NCBI GenBank assembly: GCA_011033025.1
Contig: WFMF01000142.1
Span: 310,001 to 374,000, forward strand
Direction of reading: 5' to 3'
From: Beroe forskalii
Lineage: Eukaryota; Ctenophora; Nuda; Beroida; Beroidae
DNA: 64,000 bases
Part shown: positions 12,311 through 23,200 of the stretch, one piece after another
How positions within the stretch are numbered: position 1 is the first letter of the stretch
How the letters are laid out: each line of letters begins with the position of its first letter
Notes under the pieces: model-generated
Seen by the model: the letters and a program-made list of their open reading frames with translations, nothing else
Told to the model about the DNA's origin: nothing
The model's database searches: none
Made by a program: the position numbers and the translations under genes

Positions 12311-15300
12311 GCCCTCCGGAGAATGGGACCTCCGGAGAATGGGTCCGTGGAGAATGGGCCTCCGGAGAATGGGCCTCCGGAGAATGGGCCTCCGGAGAAT
12401 GGGCCCTCCGGAGAATGGGCCCTCCGGAGAATGGGCCCTCCGGAGAATGGGCCCTCCGGAGAATGGGGCCTCCGGAGAATGGGCCCTCCGGAGAATGGGC
12501 CCTCCGGAGAATGGGCCCTCCGGAGAATGGGCCCCGGAGAATGGGGCCCTCCGGAGAATGAATGGGCCCTCCGGAGAATGGGCCCTCCGGAGAATGGGCC
12601 CTCCGGAGAATGGGCCCTCCGGAGAATGGGGCCCTCCGGAGAATGGGCCCTCCGGAGAATGGGCCCTCCGGAGAATGGGCCCTCCGGAGAATGGGCCCTC
12701 CGGAGAATGGGCCTCCGGAGAATGGGCCCTCCGAGAATGGGCCCTCCGGAGAATGGGCCTCCGAGAATGGGCCCTCCGGAGAATGGGCCCTGGAGAATGG
12801 GGCCCTCCGGAGAAGTGACACATCGGTATGTGAGACAGTAATTCTAAAAAGTGGTGTCAACGACACGTAGGATCGCTGACGAAGTGACGTAGTGGAATGC
12901 AGGCTGACGTAAAGTGGTGTCAACGAAACCTTTATAAGTGGCTACACAGTGCAATAGTCTCACTTCCGTTTGGTGTCACAGGAAGAAGGTAAGTAAAAGT
13001 AAGTATAAAAAATAAAAAGTGTGTAAAAGTAAATGGTCCGTAAATAAGGACCCTCGGGAGAATGGGTCCTCCGGAGAATGGGTCCTCCGGAGAATGGGGC
13101 CTCCGGAGAATGGGCCCTCCGGAGAATGGGCCCTCCGGAGAATGGGCCCTCCGGAGAATGGGCCCTCCGGAGAATGGGCCTCCGGAGAATGGGCCCTCCG
13201 GAGAATGGGCCTCCGGAGAATGGGCCCTCCGGAGAATGGGGCCCTCCGGAGAATGGGCCCTCCGGAGAATGGGGCCCTCCGGAGAATGGGCCCTCCGGAG
13301 AATGGGCCCTCCGGAGAATGGGCCTCCGGAGAATGGGCCCTCCGGAGAATGGGCCTCTGAGAATGGGCCTCCGGAGAATGGGCCCTCCGGAGAATGGGCC
13401 CTCCGGAGAATGGGCCCTCCGGAGAATGGGCCTCCGGAGAATGGGCCCTCCGGAGAATGGGACCTCCGGAGAATGGGCCCTCCGGAGAATGGACCTCCGG
13501 AGAATGGGCCCTCCGGAGAATGGGCCCTCCGGAGAATGGGCCCTCCGGAGAATGGATCCTCCGGAGAATGGGCCCTCCGGAGAATGGGCCCTCCGGAGAA
13601 TGGGCCCTCCGGAGAATGGGCCCTCCGGAGAATGGACCCTCCGGAGAATGGACCCTATGGAGAATGGGGCCCTCCGGAGAAGTGACACATCGGTATGTGA
13701 GACAGTAATTCTAAAAAGTGGTGTCAACGACACGTAGGATCGCTGACGAAGTGACGTAGTGGAATGCAGGCTGACGTAAAGTGGTGTCAACGAAACCTTT
13801 ATAAGTTGCTGCACGGTGCAATAGCCTCACTTCCGTTTGGTGTCACAGGAAGAAGGTAAGTAAAAGTAAGTATAAAAAATAAAAAGTGTGTAAAAGTAAA
13901 TGGTCCGTAAATAAGGACCCTCCGGAGAATGGGGCCCTCCAGAGAATGGGCCCTCCGGAGAATGGGGCCCTCCAGAGAATGGGGCCTCCGAGAATGGACC
14001 CTCCGGAGAATGGACCCTCCGGAGAATGGGCCCTCCGGAGAATGGGCCCTCCGGAGAATGGGCCCTCCGGAGAATGGACCCTCCGGAGAATGGGCCCTCC
14101 GGAGAATGGGCCCTCCGGAGAATGGGCCCTCCGGAGAATGGGCCCTCCGGAGAATGGGCCCTCCGGAGAATGGGCCTCCGGAGAATGGGCCTCCGGAGAA
14201 TGGGCCTCCGGAGAATGGGCCCTCCGGAGAATGGGGCCCTCCGGAGAATGGGCCCTCCGGAGAATGGGCCCTCCGGAGAATGGGCCTCCGGAGAATGGGC
14301 CCTCCGAGAATGGACCCTCCGGAGAATGGGCCCTCTGAGAATGGGGCCCTCCGGAGAAGTGACACATCGGTATGTGAGACAGTAATTCTAAAAAGTGGTG
14401 TCAACGACACGTAGGATCGCTGACGAAGTGACGTAGTGGAATGCAGGCTGACGTAAAGTGGTGTCAACGAAACCTTTATAAGTGGCTACACAGTGCAATA
14501 GCCTCACTTCCGTTTGGTGTCACAGGAAGAAGGTAAGTAAAAGTAAGTATAAAAAATAAAAAGTGTGTAAAAGTAAATGGTCCGTAAATAAGGACCCTCC
14601 GGAGAATGGGGCCCTCCAGAGAATGGGGCCCTCCGGAGAATGGGGCCCTCCGGAGAATGGGCCCTCCGGAGAATGGGCCCTCCGGAGAATGGACCCTCCG
14701 GAGAATGGGCCCTCCGGAGAATGGGGTCCTCCGGAGAATGGGCCCTCCGGAGCATGGACCCTCCGGAGAATGGACCCTCCGGAGAATGGGCCCTCCGGAG
14801 AATGGGCCCTCCGGAGAATGGGGCCCTCCGGAGAATGGGCCCTCCGGAGAATGGGCTCTCCGGAGAATGGGCTCTCCGGAGAATGGGGCACTCCGGAGAA
14901 TGGGCCCTCCGAAGAATGGGCCCTCCGGAGAATGGGGCCCTCCGGAGAATTGGGCCCTCCGGAGAATGGGCCCTCCGGAGAATGGGGCCCTCCGGAAAAT
15001 ACGGCCTCCGGAGAATGGGCCCTCCGGAGAATGGGCCCTCCGGAGAATGGACCCTCCGGAGAATGGGGCCCTCCGGAGAAGTGACACATCGGTATGTGAG
15101 ACAGTAATTCTAAAAAGTGGTGTCAACGACACGTAGGATCGCTGACGAAGTGACGAAGCGGAATGCAGGCTGACGTAAAGTGGTGTCAACGAAACCTTTA
15201 TAAGTGGCTACACAGTGCAATAGCCTCACTTCCGTTTGGTGTCACAGGAAGAAGGTAAGTAAAAGTAAGTATAAAAAATAAAAAGTGTGTAAAAGTAAAT

Positions 15301-15351
15301 GGTCCGTAAATAAGGACCCTCCGGAGAATGGGGCCCTCCAGAGAATGGGGC

Positions 15352-15464
15352 TGTTATATATTTGATTATATATATGATACTAACTTATAACATTGTTATA
15401 GGGTTTTATGTTTTATCTAGCAAACGGACTTTGATTGACTACCAGCGGGAAAGGGGACATTTCA
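15352..15464 (+). repeat. 5' LTR (about 113 bp)
   Basis: The start (TGTTATATATTTG) is fixed by the repeat at 20191 directly after the purine tract. The right boundary is inferred from a CA just before a TGGCGACGAG primer-binding-like sequence. The result is short for an LTR; Mag-type elements are known to have very short LTRs. An alternative is a 41-bp LTR ending at ATAACA, which forms a perfect 6-bp inverted pair with the starting TGTTAT. Confidence 0.6.
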
Positions 15465-15465
15465 T

Positions 15466-15483
15466 TGGCGACGAGATGAATTT
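15466..15483 (+). promoter_or_regulatory. Primer-binding-site candidate
   Basis: TGGCGACGAGATGAATTT begins with the TGG that complements a tRNA 3' CCA end and lies directly after the inferred LTR end. The matching tRNA cannot be named without a search. It overlaps the proposed Gag-Pol start codon (ATG at 15476). Confidence 0.5.
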
Positions 15484-18400
15484 ATCTGTGTTGTTGGAGA
15501 ACAGGTGGGACAACGACAAAAGGACGTTGGAATCCTGGATTGAGCAGTTAGAGGCTCAGCTTGACCTGTTGGGCATCACAGATGATGCGAAGAAGACTAA
15601 AGCCCTCTGTGCAGCAGTTAGTGGAGAAGCTTACGAAACGCTGAAGAACTTGTCAACACCAAAAAAACCAACTGAGAAGAGTTTTGATGAGCTCAAAGAA
15701 TTGTTATTGAGGTATGTGAAACCCAAACCAATGGTATTGGTGGAGCGATTCAACTTTTCAAAGATCTGTCAGAGAAAAGAAGAAGATGTGTCAGAGTTTC
15801 TAGCACGTGTGAGAAGAGGTGCAGAATTCTGTGACTTCAAGGGATTCTATGCAGATGCTATACGTGACAGATTTGTTGGAGGTTTACGGGATACTGGTAT
15901 CCAGAGAGTGTTGTTGGCGGAAGAGGAAGCTACCCTAACAGTGGACGCTGCTTTCAAGAAAGCTGTTGCGAGAGAACAAGCAGGGTTGAACACAGCCGTG
16001 TTACATCCAGGGGACTCTGCTGGACTCGCTGAACAGGTAGATAAAGTGAGTGTGAGTGGTCACAAGGGCCACGGTAAGTTTAAAACCAAGCATGGTCACA
16101 GTGCTGAGAAGAGTGATAATGGTACTAAGTTCAAGTGTGACAAGTGTAAGTTGGCTAAAGCTAAGTGCACTAGAGAGAAATGTGTCACCAAATGCTTCAA
16201 GTGTAAGCGTGTTGGACATTCAACCATGACGTGTTATTCTAAGAGAAATAGCAAGGGTGTGAATGAAATCGAGGAATTTGATTCTGATGATTATGACTCA
16301 TTGAATTACATTGATATATTTTCGAGTAAAATTGTCAACTCGAAACCGATGATTGAATTGAAAGTGAATGATAAACCGTTATCATTTGAATTTGATACAG
16401 GATCTGCTATAACTGTATTGAGTAGATCCACGTTTGATCAATGTTTTTCTAACTCTAATGTATCTTTAGAACGTTCCAGTAAGGTGATAAGAGTGGCCAA
16501 CGGAGCGCTAGTAGACGACTTGAGTAAATGCACAGTGGAGGTAACTCGTGATGGAGGTAAGCCCCAGCAAGCTGTGTTGTATGTTGTGAAAAGTGAGTTT
16601 CCGTCATTACTAGGTAGAGACTGGATCACGATATTGTTTGGTTCCAGTTGGCTTGACCAAGTTGTGGCTAAGCCAGTCAGGGAAGTCCAGGTTGTAAGTA
16701 ATTGTAAGGAGAGGGTTACAGAGCCTGATCCGCAGGTTGACGTTCAGGTAAGTTACTGTAAGGAGAGGGTTACAGAGCCCGATCCAGGTGGAACAGTCCA
16801 AGGTAAAGGTATCGCAATATCTTATACTAAGGAGGTGGTTTCAGAGCCAACTCCAGTACAATCGTTGCAGACGACAGTACGGACTATTGAACAGCACCCA
16901 GTTTTCCGTGAGGAAATAGGAGTTGTGGACACACCGACAGAACTTACTTTGAAACCAGACGCAAAGGAAAACTTTCGCAAGTTTTCTAAGTTCAGACAAC
17001 CCGAGTACAATATTCGACAGAAGTTACTTGACACCCTAGACGAGATGGAAGCAGATGGGAGGCTAGTACAGATCGATTCAAGCCCGATCATAAGCCCCAT
17101 GAGACTCGTAACTAAGCGTGATGGTTCATTGAGAATCTGTGGAGATTTCAAGAGAACGTTGAACCCAGTACTGGACACGAAACAGTACCCGTTGCCGACA
17201 CCAGAAGAGTGTTTCTACCCGATGAAGGGGGGAGAAAAGTTCAGCAAGATAGATATCCGAGCTGCGTACAACCACATAGCTGTACGAGAAGAAGATCAGT
17301 ACCTCACTACAATGTCTACTCCGCGTGGATTGAGAAAGTGGACGAGGTTACCCTATGGAGTATCCAGCGCTCTAGCAATCTTCCAAGAGAGGATAGAGCA
17401 AGTACTGATCGGTATCGACAAGTGTGTTTGTCGCGTGGATGACATACTACTGACAGGGACAGATGACAATGACCATTTAGCTCGTTTAACCTTAGTCTTA
17501 GATAGTCTTTACCAGGCAGGATTTAGGTGCAGGTTGGACAAGAGCGAGTTCTTAAAGGAACAGGTAGTGTATCTGGGATATACCATTTCCAAACATGGTA
17601 TTACGCCCTGTGTGGATAAAGTCAAGACTCTAACAGAAGCAGAGTATCCACAGAACAGAGATAAGCTCGTAGCGTTCTTAGGAGCTGTTAACTACTACAA
17701 CAAGTTCATTCCGAACATGGCGACAGTGATAGAACCACTTAATCAGTTACGTTCGAAGGACGTTAAGTGGGAGTTCGGAGATAAGGAGAAAACGGCATTT
17801 GACGAGCTGAAACGACTGTTGGCATCGAGTCAGGTTCTGATGCAGTATGACCCGAATCTACCCCTGAAGATTGACAGTGACGCCTCAAAGTATGGTATCG
17901 GCGCAGTGATATCACACACAACGAAAGATGGAGAGAGGCCGATCGAATTTGCATCACGAACGCTCAGTAAAGCTGAAAGGAATTATAGTCAAATAGAGAA
18001 AGAAGCGCTAGCTATAGTTTGGGCTGTGAAGAAGTTTCACAGATACATCTATGCCCGAGAGTTTGATCTGATAACAGATCATCGTCCACTGACATTCCTC
18101 TTTGGGGAACACAAGGAGATCCCAGAGATGGGAGTGAGCAGACTACAGAGATGGGCGATTCTGCTGACAAGTTATCAGTATCGGATCAAGTACCGTGAGA
18201 CGAAGAAACATTCAAATGCAGACATGTGCTCCCGATATCCACTGAAGATAGAAACTGACGAGGGAGATACTGCTTTGAAAGAGGACGTGTTTTCTGGAGA
18301 CATTGAAGAAGTGGTTGATGTCCTGAGTGCGAAGTACGAAGACAAAGAGTTGATCAACTACAAGCTGGTTGCAGCGTACTCCAGAAGTGACACTACTCTA

Positions 18401-19726
18401 GCCAAGGTTATTAAACAGGTTCAGGAAGGTTTAATAAGGCCAGGTAGCTTACCCACTGCATTCGACCAACGCCGTGATGAGTTGAGTGTGGAACTAAACT
18501 GTTTACTTTGGGGAAGCCGAGTTGTAATTCCGGACAGACTTAGACCCGCAGTGTTGGAGCTGTTACATGTTACACACCCTGGTATTGTGAACATGAAGTC
18601 CTTATCGAGGATGTACTTTTGGTGGCCCGGTATAACAGCGGATATAGAGAAGCTAGCTAAGAACTGCGACGCTTGCAGACTGAACCAGGCAAACCCACCC
18701 AAGACAGTGATACACCCGTGGATTCCTGCTACCAAACCATGGCAACGTATACACATCGACTTCTGTTATTATGAGAGCAACTTCTGGCTTGTGTTAGTCG
18801 ATGCATACAGTAAATGGGCGGAGATTTGCAACATGAAGAAGAATACCGAGTCAAGTGCGTTGATTCGAGAACTGAGGAAGTTATTCGCGACTTTTGGGTT
18901 GCCAGATTGCGTTGTATCCGACAACGGACCCCAACTAGTGAGTGAAGAGACGATGAAGTTCTACAAAGACAATGGTATAGAGTTCATACCCATACCATCT
19001 TACAAACCCCAGTGTAACGGCTTAGCTGAACGCATGGTTCGCAGCTTCAAGGCAGCCATGAAGAAGATGAAGACCCGCAACAACGACACCATGAAGAATG
19101 TTGCAAGCTGGTTACTGACATACAGAAACACACCACACGCTACGACGAAACAGACACCGACCGAGTTGATGTTTGGACGACGGACAAAGTCTTTGTTATC
19201 ATTACTTTACCCTGTACCCCGTAACTCTGATAGAGCACCAGGTAACTCTAAGGTATTCAGGGAGTTTCAAGTTCATGACAAGGTTTTGTATCGTGACGTG
19301 AGACATGATACATGGAACCAAGGCGTAGTTACACAGCGTGAAGGTTCTAAGGTGTATGTAGTTAAAGGAGGGGACGGAATAACTCACCGGAAACACATCG
19401 ACCAGTTAACTGATGGTTTTAATCCCGTGAGTAAACCTAACCACGACCCACCTAATCGAGATAATAGTTTGGTGCCTAATCCCCTAACACCACCCGAAGC
19501 GGCCAGCATGCCTTTTGTACCCATTGAACCGTCTACTAGCCGTGTTAATAGCAAAGAGCACACTGTTCCGAGTGTACCATTTACACTGCAGGAGCCAGCC
19601 GCCCCTAGTTTGAAACCACCCCGTACTGTTAGTACATTGCCACAAGTGCCTGTAATGCCCAGTAGGTCTAGTACTAGAACTAGTAAGCCTGTTGAGAGGT
19701 TAAAATACGACAAACTTGGAGGATAA
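15476..19726 (+). CDS. gag-pol: Gag-Pol polyprotein of a Ty3/gypsy-type retrotransposon
   Basis: Single uninterrupted frame of 1,416 codons. I chose the ATG after the primer-binding site; 38 open codons upstream lie in the LTR. Residues about 1-260 are Gag, with a CCHC knuckle CFKCKRVGHSTMTC at 240-253 and an extra Cys cluster just before it. The aspartic protease has DTG at 307-309. Reverse transcriptase has its first catalytic Asp at 593 (FSKIDIRAAYNH) and the double Asp at 655-656. The residues before that pair are R-V instead of the usual aromatic-x, which is unusual. RNase H has D802, E843 and D868. Integrase has the zinc part (H1031, H1034, C1064, C1067) and the triad D1095, D1149, E1185 with spacings of 53 and 35. 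A GPY/F-like module and a Pro/Ser-rich tail follow. Gag and Pol need no frameshift. Domain order places it in Ty3/gypsy; the exact clade is not determined. Confidence 0.95.
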   Translation: MNLSVLLENRWDNDKRTLESWIEQLEAQLDLLGITDDAKKTKALCAAVSGEAYETLKNLSTPKKPTEKSFDELKELLLRYVKPKPMVLVERFNFSKICQRKEEDVSEFLARVRRGAEFCDFKGFYADAIRDRFVGGLRDTGIQRVLLAEEEATLTVDAAFKKAVAREQAGLNTAVLHPGDSAGLAEQVDKVSVSGHKGHGKFKTKHGHSAEKSDNGTKFKCDKCKLAKAKCTREKCVTKCFKCKRVGHSTMTCYSKRNSKGVNEIEEFDSDDYDSLNYIDIFSSKIVNSKPMIELKVNDKPLSFEFDTGSAITVLSRSTFDQCFSNSNVSLERSSKVIRVANGALVDDLSKCTVEVTRDGGKPQQAVLYVVKSEFPSLLGRDWITILFGSSWLDQVVAKPVREVQVVSNCKERVTEPDPQVDVQVSYCKERVTEPDPGGTVQGKGIAISYTKEVVSEPTPVQSLQTTVRTIEQHPVFREEIGVVDTPTELTLKPDAKENFRKFSKFRQPEYNIRQKLLDTLDEMEADGRLVQIDSSPIISPMRLVTKRDGSLRICGDFKRTLNPVLDTKQYPLPTPEECFYPMKGGEKFSKIDIRAAYNHIAVREEDQYLTTMSTPRGLRKWTRLPYGVSSALAIFQERIEQVLIGIDKCVCRVDDILLTGTDDNDHLARLTLVLDSLYQAGFRCRLDKSEFLKEQVVYLGYTISKHGITPCVDKVKTLTEAEYPQNRDKLVAFLGAVNYYNKFIPNMATVIEPLNQLRSKDVKWEFGDKEKTAFDELKRLLASSQVLMQYDPNLPLKIDSDASKYGIGAVISHTTKDGERPIEFASRTLSKAERNYSQIEKEALAIVWAVKKFHRYIYAREFDLITDHRPLTFLFGEHKEIPEMGVSRLQRWAILLTSYQYRIKYRETKKHSNADMCSRYPLKIETDEGDTALKEDVFSGDIEEVVDVLSAKYEDKELINYKLVAAYSRSDTTLAKVIKQVQEGLIRPGSLPTAFDQRRDELSVELNCLLWGSRVVIPDRLRPAVLELLHVTHPGIVNMKSLSRMYFWWPGITADIEKLAKNCDACRLNQANPPKTVIHPWIPATKPWQRIHIDFCYYESNFWLVLVDAYSKWAEICNMKKNTESSALIRELRKLFATFGLPDCVVSDNGPQLVSEETMKFYKDNGIEFIPIPSYKPQCNGLAERMVRSFKAAMKKMKTRNNDTMKNVASWLLTYRNTPHATTKQTPTELMFGRRTKSLLSLLYPVPRNSDRAPGNSKVFREFQVHDKVLYRDVRHDTWNQGVVTQREGSKVYVVKGGDGITHRKHIDQLTDGFNPVSKPNHDPPNRDNSLVPNPLTPPEAASMPFVPIEPSTSRVNSKEHTVPSVPFTLQEPAAPSLKPPRTVSTLPQVPVMPSRSSTRTSKPVERLKYDKLGG

Positions 19727-20178
19727 TTTGTAATTTCATTGATTGCTTAATTGCAACTGTTTTTAACCGATTTTAGCCGATTTATAACATTTTGAAATGA
19801 TATATTTGTGTTGAGATATTTATAATGATGTGCCGTTATTTATTAAATTATTACAATGGTTATGGCGTTGATAAATTTCACAGTTTTATGAAATAAATGC
19901 TTAAATAGATAAACTAATATTTTGAGGTTTTTACAATGAATTTTGAGATTTTATGATAGATTCATGAAATTTGCGTAATTTGAAATTGTGCCGGTCACAT
20001 TTTAAAACATTCGTTTACGTAATGCGCGACGCTAATTTGATTTAAATGTAGTTTAGTGAGCATAATTGAATTACAATTTTAACGCCGCGCACGTGACCTT
20101 TTGTAACTTTTTGCGTGACTTTTTGTACCTGTGTCTTTTATTTTCATTTGACGGGAGGATAGGTATGATTCACCGATT
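19727..20178 (+). other. Retrotransposon 3' untranslated region
   Basis: AT-rich, non-coding internal sequence between the Gag-Pol stop codon and the purine tract. No open frame of note; I see no envelope-like coding region. Confidence 0.7.
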
Positions 20179-20190
20179 AAAGAGGAGACG
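20179..20190 (+). promoter_or_regulatory. Polypurine tract
   Basis: AAAGAGGAGACG lies immediately before the LTR start TGTTATAT, the expected place for the plus-strand primer of an LTR retrotransposon. Confidence 0.7.
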
Positions 20191-20236
20191 TGTTATATAT
20201 TTGATTATATATATGATACTAACTTATAACATTGTT
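20191..20236 (+). repeat. Truncated 3' LTR
   Basis: These 46 bp are identical to 15352-15397. The sequence then changes to satellite. If the LTR is about 113 bp, roughly 67 bp and the target duplication are missing. Confidence 0.8.
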
Positions 20237-23200
20237 TAATGGACCCTCCGGAGAATGGGGCCCTCCGGAGAAGTGACACATCGGTATGTGAGACAGTAAT
20301 TCAAAAAGTGGTGTCAACGACACGTAGGATCGCTGACGAAGTGACGAAGCGGAATGCAGGCTGACGTAAAGTGGTGTCAACGAAACCTTTATAAGTGGCT
20401 ACACAGTGCGATAGCCTCACTTCCGTTTGGTGTCACAGGAAGAAGGTAAGTAAAAGTAAGTATAAAAAATAAAAAGTGTGTAAAAGTAAATGGTCCGTAA
20501 ATAAGGACCCTCCAGAGAATGGACCCTCCGGAGAATGGGTCCTCCGGAGAATGGGCCCTCCGGAGAATGGGGCCCTCCGGAGAATGGGGTCCTCCGGAGA
20601 ATAGACCCTCCGGAGAATGGGTCGTCTGGAAAATGGGCTCTCCGGAGAAGTGACACAGCGGTATGTGAGACAGTAATTCTAAAAAGTGGTATCAACGACA
20701 CGTAGGATCGCTGACGAAGTGACGAAGCGGAATGCAGGCTGACGTAAAGTGGTGTCAACGAAACCTTTATAAGTGGCTACACAGTGCAATAGCCTCACTT
20801 CCGTTTGGTGTCACAGGAAGAAGGTAAGTAAAAGTAAGTATGAAAAATAAAAAGTTTGTAAAAGTAAATGGTCCGTAAATAAGGACCCTCCGGAAAATGG
20901 GTCCTCCAGAGAATGGGTCCTCCGGAGGATGGGCCCTCCGGAGGATGGGGCCCTCCGGAGAATGGGCCCTCCGGAGAATGGACCCTCCGGAGAATGGGCC
21001 CTCCGGAGAATGGGCTCTCCGGAGAATGGGTCCTACGGAGAATGGGTACTCCGGTGAATGGACCCTCCGGAGAATGGATACTCCGGAGAAGTGACCCTCC
21101 GGAGAATGGGCCCTCCGGAGAATGGACCCTATGGAGAATGGGGCCCTCCGGAGAAGTGACACAGCGGTATGTGAGACAGTAATTCAAAAAAGTGGTGTCA
21201 ACGACTCGTAAGATCGCTGACGAAGTGACGTAGTGGAATGCAGGCTGACGTAAAGTGGTGTCAACGAAACCTTTATAAGTGGCTACACAGTGCAATAGCC
21301 TCACTTCCGTTTGGTGTCACAGGAAGAAGATAAGTAAAGGTAAGTATAAAAAATAAAGAGTGTGTAAAAGTAAATGGTCCGTAAATAAGGACCCTCCGGA
21401 GAATGGGGCCCTCCAGAGAATGGGGCCCTCCGGAGAATGGGGCCCTCCGGAGAATGGACCCTCCGGAGAGACCCTCCGGAGAATGGACCCTCCGGAGAAT
21501 GGGGTCCTCCGGAGAATGGGCCCTCCGGAGCATGGACCCTCCGGAGAATGGACCCTCCGGAGAATGGGCCCTCCTGAGAATGGGTCCTCCGGAGAATGGG
21601 GCCCTCCGGAGAATGGGCCCTCCGGGGAATGGGCTCTCCGGAGAATGGGCCCTCCGGAGAATGGGGCCCTCCGGAGAATGGGCCCTCCGGAGAATGGACC
21701 CTCCGGAGAATGGGCCCTCCGGAGAATGGGGCCCTCCGGAGAATGGGCCCTCCGGAGAATGGGGCCCTCTGGAGAATGGGGCCTCCGGAAAATGGTTCCT
21801 CCGGAGAATGGGCCCTCCGGAGAATGGGCCCTCCGGAGAATGGACCCTCCGGAGAATGGGCCTCCAGAGAATGGGCCCTCCGGAGAATGGGGCCCTCCGG
21901 AGAATGGGCCCTCCGGAGAATGGGCCCTCTGGAGAATGGCCCCTCCGGAGAATGGGCCCTCTGGAGAATGGGTACTCCGGAGAATGGGCCCTCCGGAGAA
22001 TGGGTACTCCGGAGAATGGGCCCTCCGGAGAATGGACCCTCCGGAGAATGGGCCCTCCGGAGAATGGGCCCTCTGGAGAATGGCCCCTCCGGAGAATGGG
22101 CCCTCTGGAGAATGAGCCCTCCGGAGAATGGGCCCTCCGGAGAATGGACCCTCCGGAGAATGGGTACTCCGGAGAATGGACCCTCCGGAGAATGAGCCCT
22201 CCGGAGAATGGGCCCTCCGAAGAATGGGGCCCTCCGGAGAATGGGGCCCTCCGGAGAATGGACCCTCCGGAGAATGGGCCCTCCGGAGAATGGGCCCTCT
22301 GGAGAATGGGGTCCTCCGGAGAATGGGGCCCTCCGGAGAATGGGGCCCTCCGGAGAATGGGCCCTCCGGAGAATGGGGCCCTCCGGGGATGGGCCCTCCG
22401 GAGCATGGACCCTCCGGAGAATGGACCCTCCGGAGAATGGGCCCTCCTGAGAATGGGTCCTCCGGAGAATGGGGCCCTCCGGAGAATGGGCCCTCCGGAG
22501 AATGGGCTCTCCGGAGAATGGGCTCTCCGGAGAATGGGGCACTCCGGAGAATGGGCCCTCCGGAGAATGGACCCTCCGGAGAATGGGCCCTCCGGAGAAT
22601 GGGGCCTCCGGAGAATGGGCCCTCCGGAGAATGGGGCCCTCTGGAGAATGGGGCCTCCGGAAAATGGTTCCTCCGGAGAATGGGCCCTCCGGAGAATGGG
22701 CCCTCCGGAGAATGGCCCCTCCGGAGAATGGGCCTCCAGAGAATGGGCCCTCCGGAGAATGGGGCCCTCCGGAGAATGGGCCCTCCGGAGAATGGGCCCT
22801 CTGGAGAATGGCCCCTCCGGAGAATGGGCCCTCTGGAGAATGGGTACTCCGGAAAATGGACCCTCCGAAGAATGGGGCCCTCCGGAGAATGGGGCCCTCC
22901 GGAGAATGGACCCTCCGGAGAATGGGCCCTCCGGAGAATGGGCCCTCCGGAGAATGGGGCCCTCCGGAGAATGGGGCCCTCCGGAGAATGGGGCCCTCCG
23001 GAAAATACGCCCTCCGGAGAATGGGCCCTCCGGAGAATGGGCCCTCCGGAGAATGGACCCTCCGGAGAATGGGCCCTCTGCCCTCCAGAGAATGGGCCCT
23101 CCGGAGAATAGGGCCCTCCGGAGAATGGGGCTCTCCGGAGAATGGCCCTCCGGAGAATGGGCCCTCTGGAGAACGGCCCCTCCGGAGAATGGGCCCTCTG

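Larger units (their letters stand above)
870..15351 (+). repeat. Composite satellite, left array (conserved segment plus 16-bp VNTR)
   Basis: About 23 units lie head to tail. Each has a conserved segment of about 245 bp followed by a run of GGAGAATGGGCCCTCC (15-17-bp variants are common). The conserved segment reads, in order: GTGACACATCGG, GTGTCAACGACACG, TGACGAAGTGACG, GGAATGCAGGCTGACG, CCTTTATAAG, CACTTCCGTTTGG, AAGGTAAGTAAAAGTAAG, an A-rich stretch, then the hairpin GGTCC(GTAAATAA)GGACC next to the run. Approximate CACTTCCG anchors: 888, 1554, 2433, 2839, 3698, 4096, 4725, 5158, 5514, 6147, 6740, 7419, 8095, 8949, 9722, 10368, 11041, 11716, 12286, 12960, 13828, 14507, 15227. Unit length therefore varies from about 0.36 to 0.88 kb. 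Open frames here arise because the motif lacks stop codons; none is called as a gene. Confidence 0.97.
15352..20236 (+). mobile_element. Ty3/gypsy-type LTR retrotransposon, 3' LTR truncated
   Basis: A 4.9-kb element interrupts a 16-bp motif run. It has a 5' LTR, a primer-binding-site-like sequence, a single Gag-Pol frame with domain order protease, RT, RNase H, integrase (the Ty3/gypsy order), a purine-rich tract and the first 46 bp of the LTR again, identical to the 5' copy. The right end then passes directly into satellite (TAATGGACCCTCC). No target-site duplication is visible; loss of the rest of the 3' LTR would explain this. The intact long frame and the identical LTR starts suggest a fairly recent insertion, but truncation should prevent normal further transposition of this copy. 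Confidence 0.93.

Noticed and set aside
15362-15475. Upstream start of the Gag-Pol frame at 15362
   Set aside because: These codons lie in the LTR and across the primer-binding site; the ATG at 15476 fits the structure better.
16610-19713. Minus-strand open frames within the retrotransposon
   Set aside because: Shadows of the Gag-Pol frame, short and without domains.
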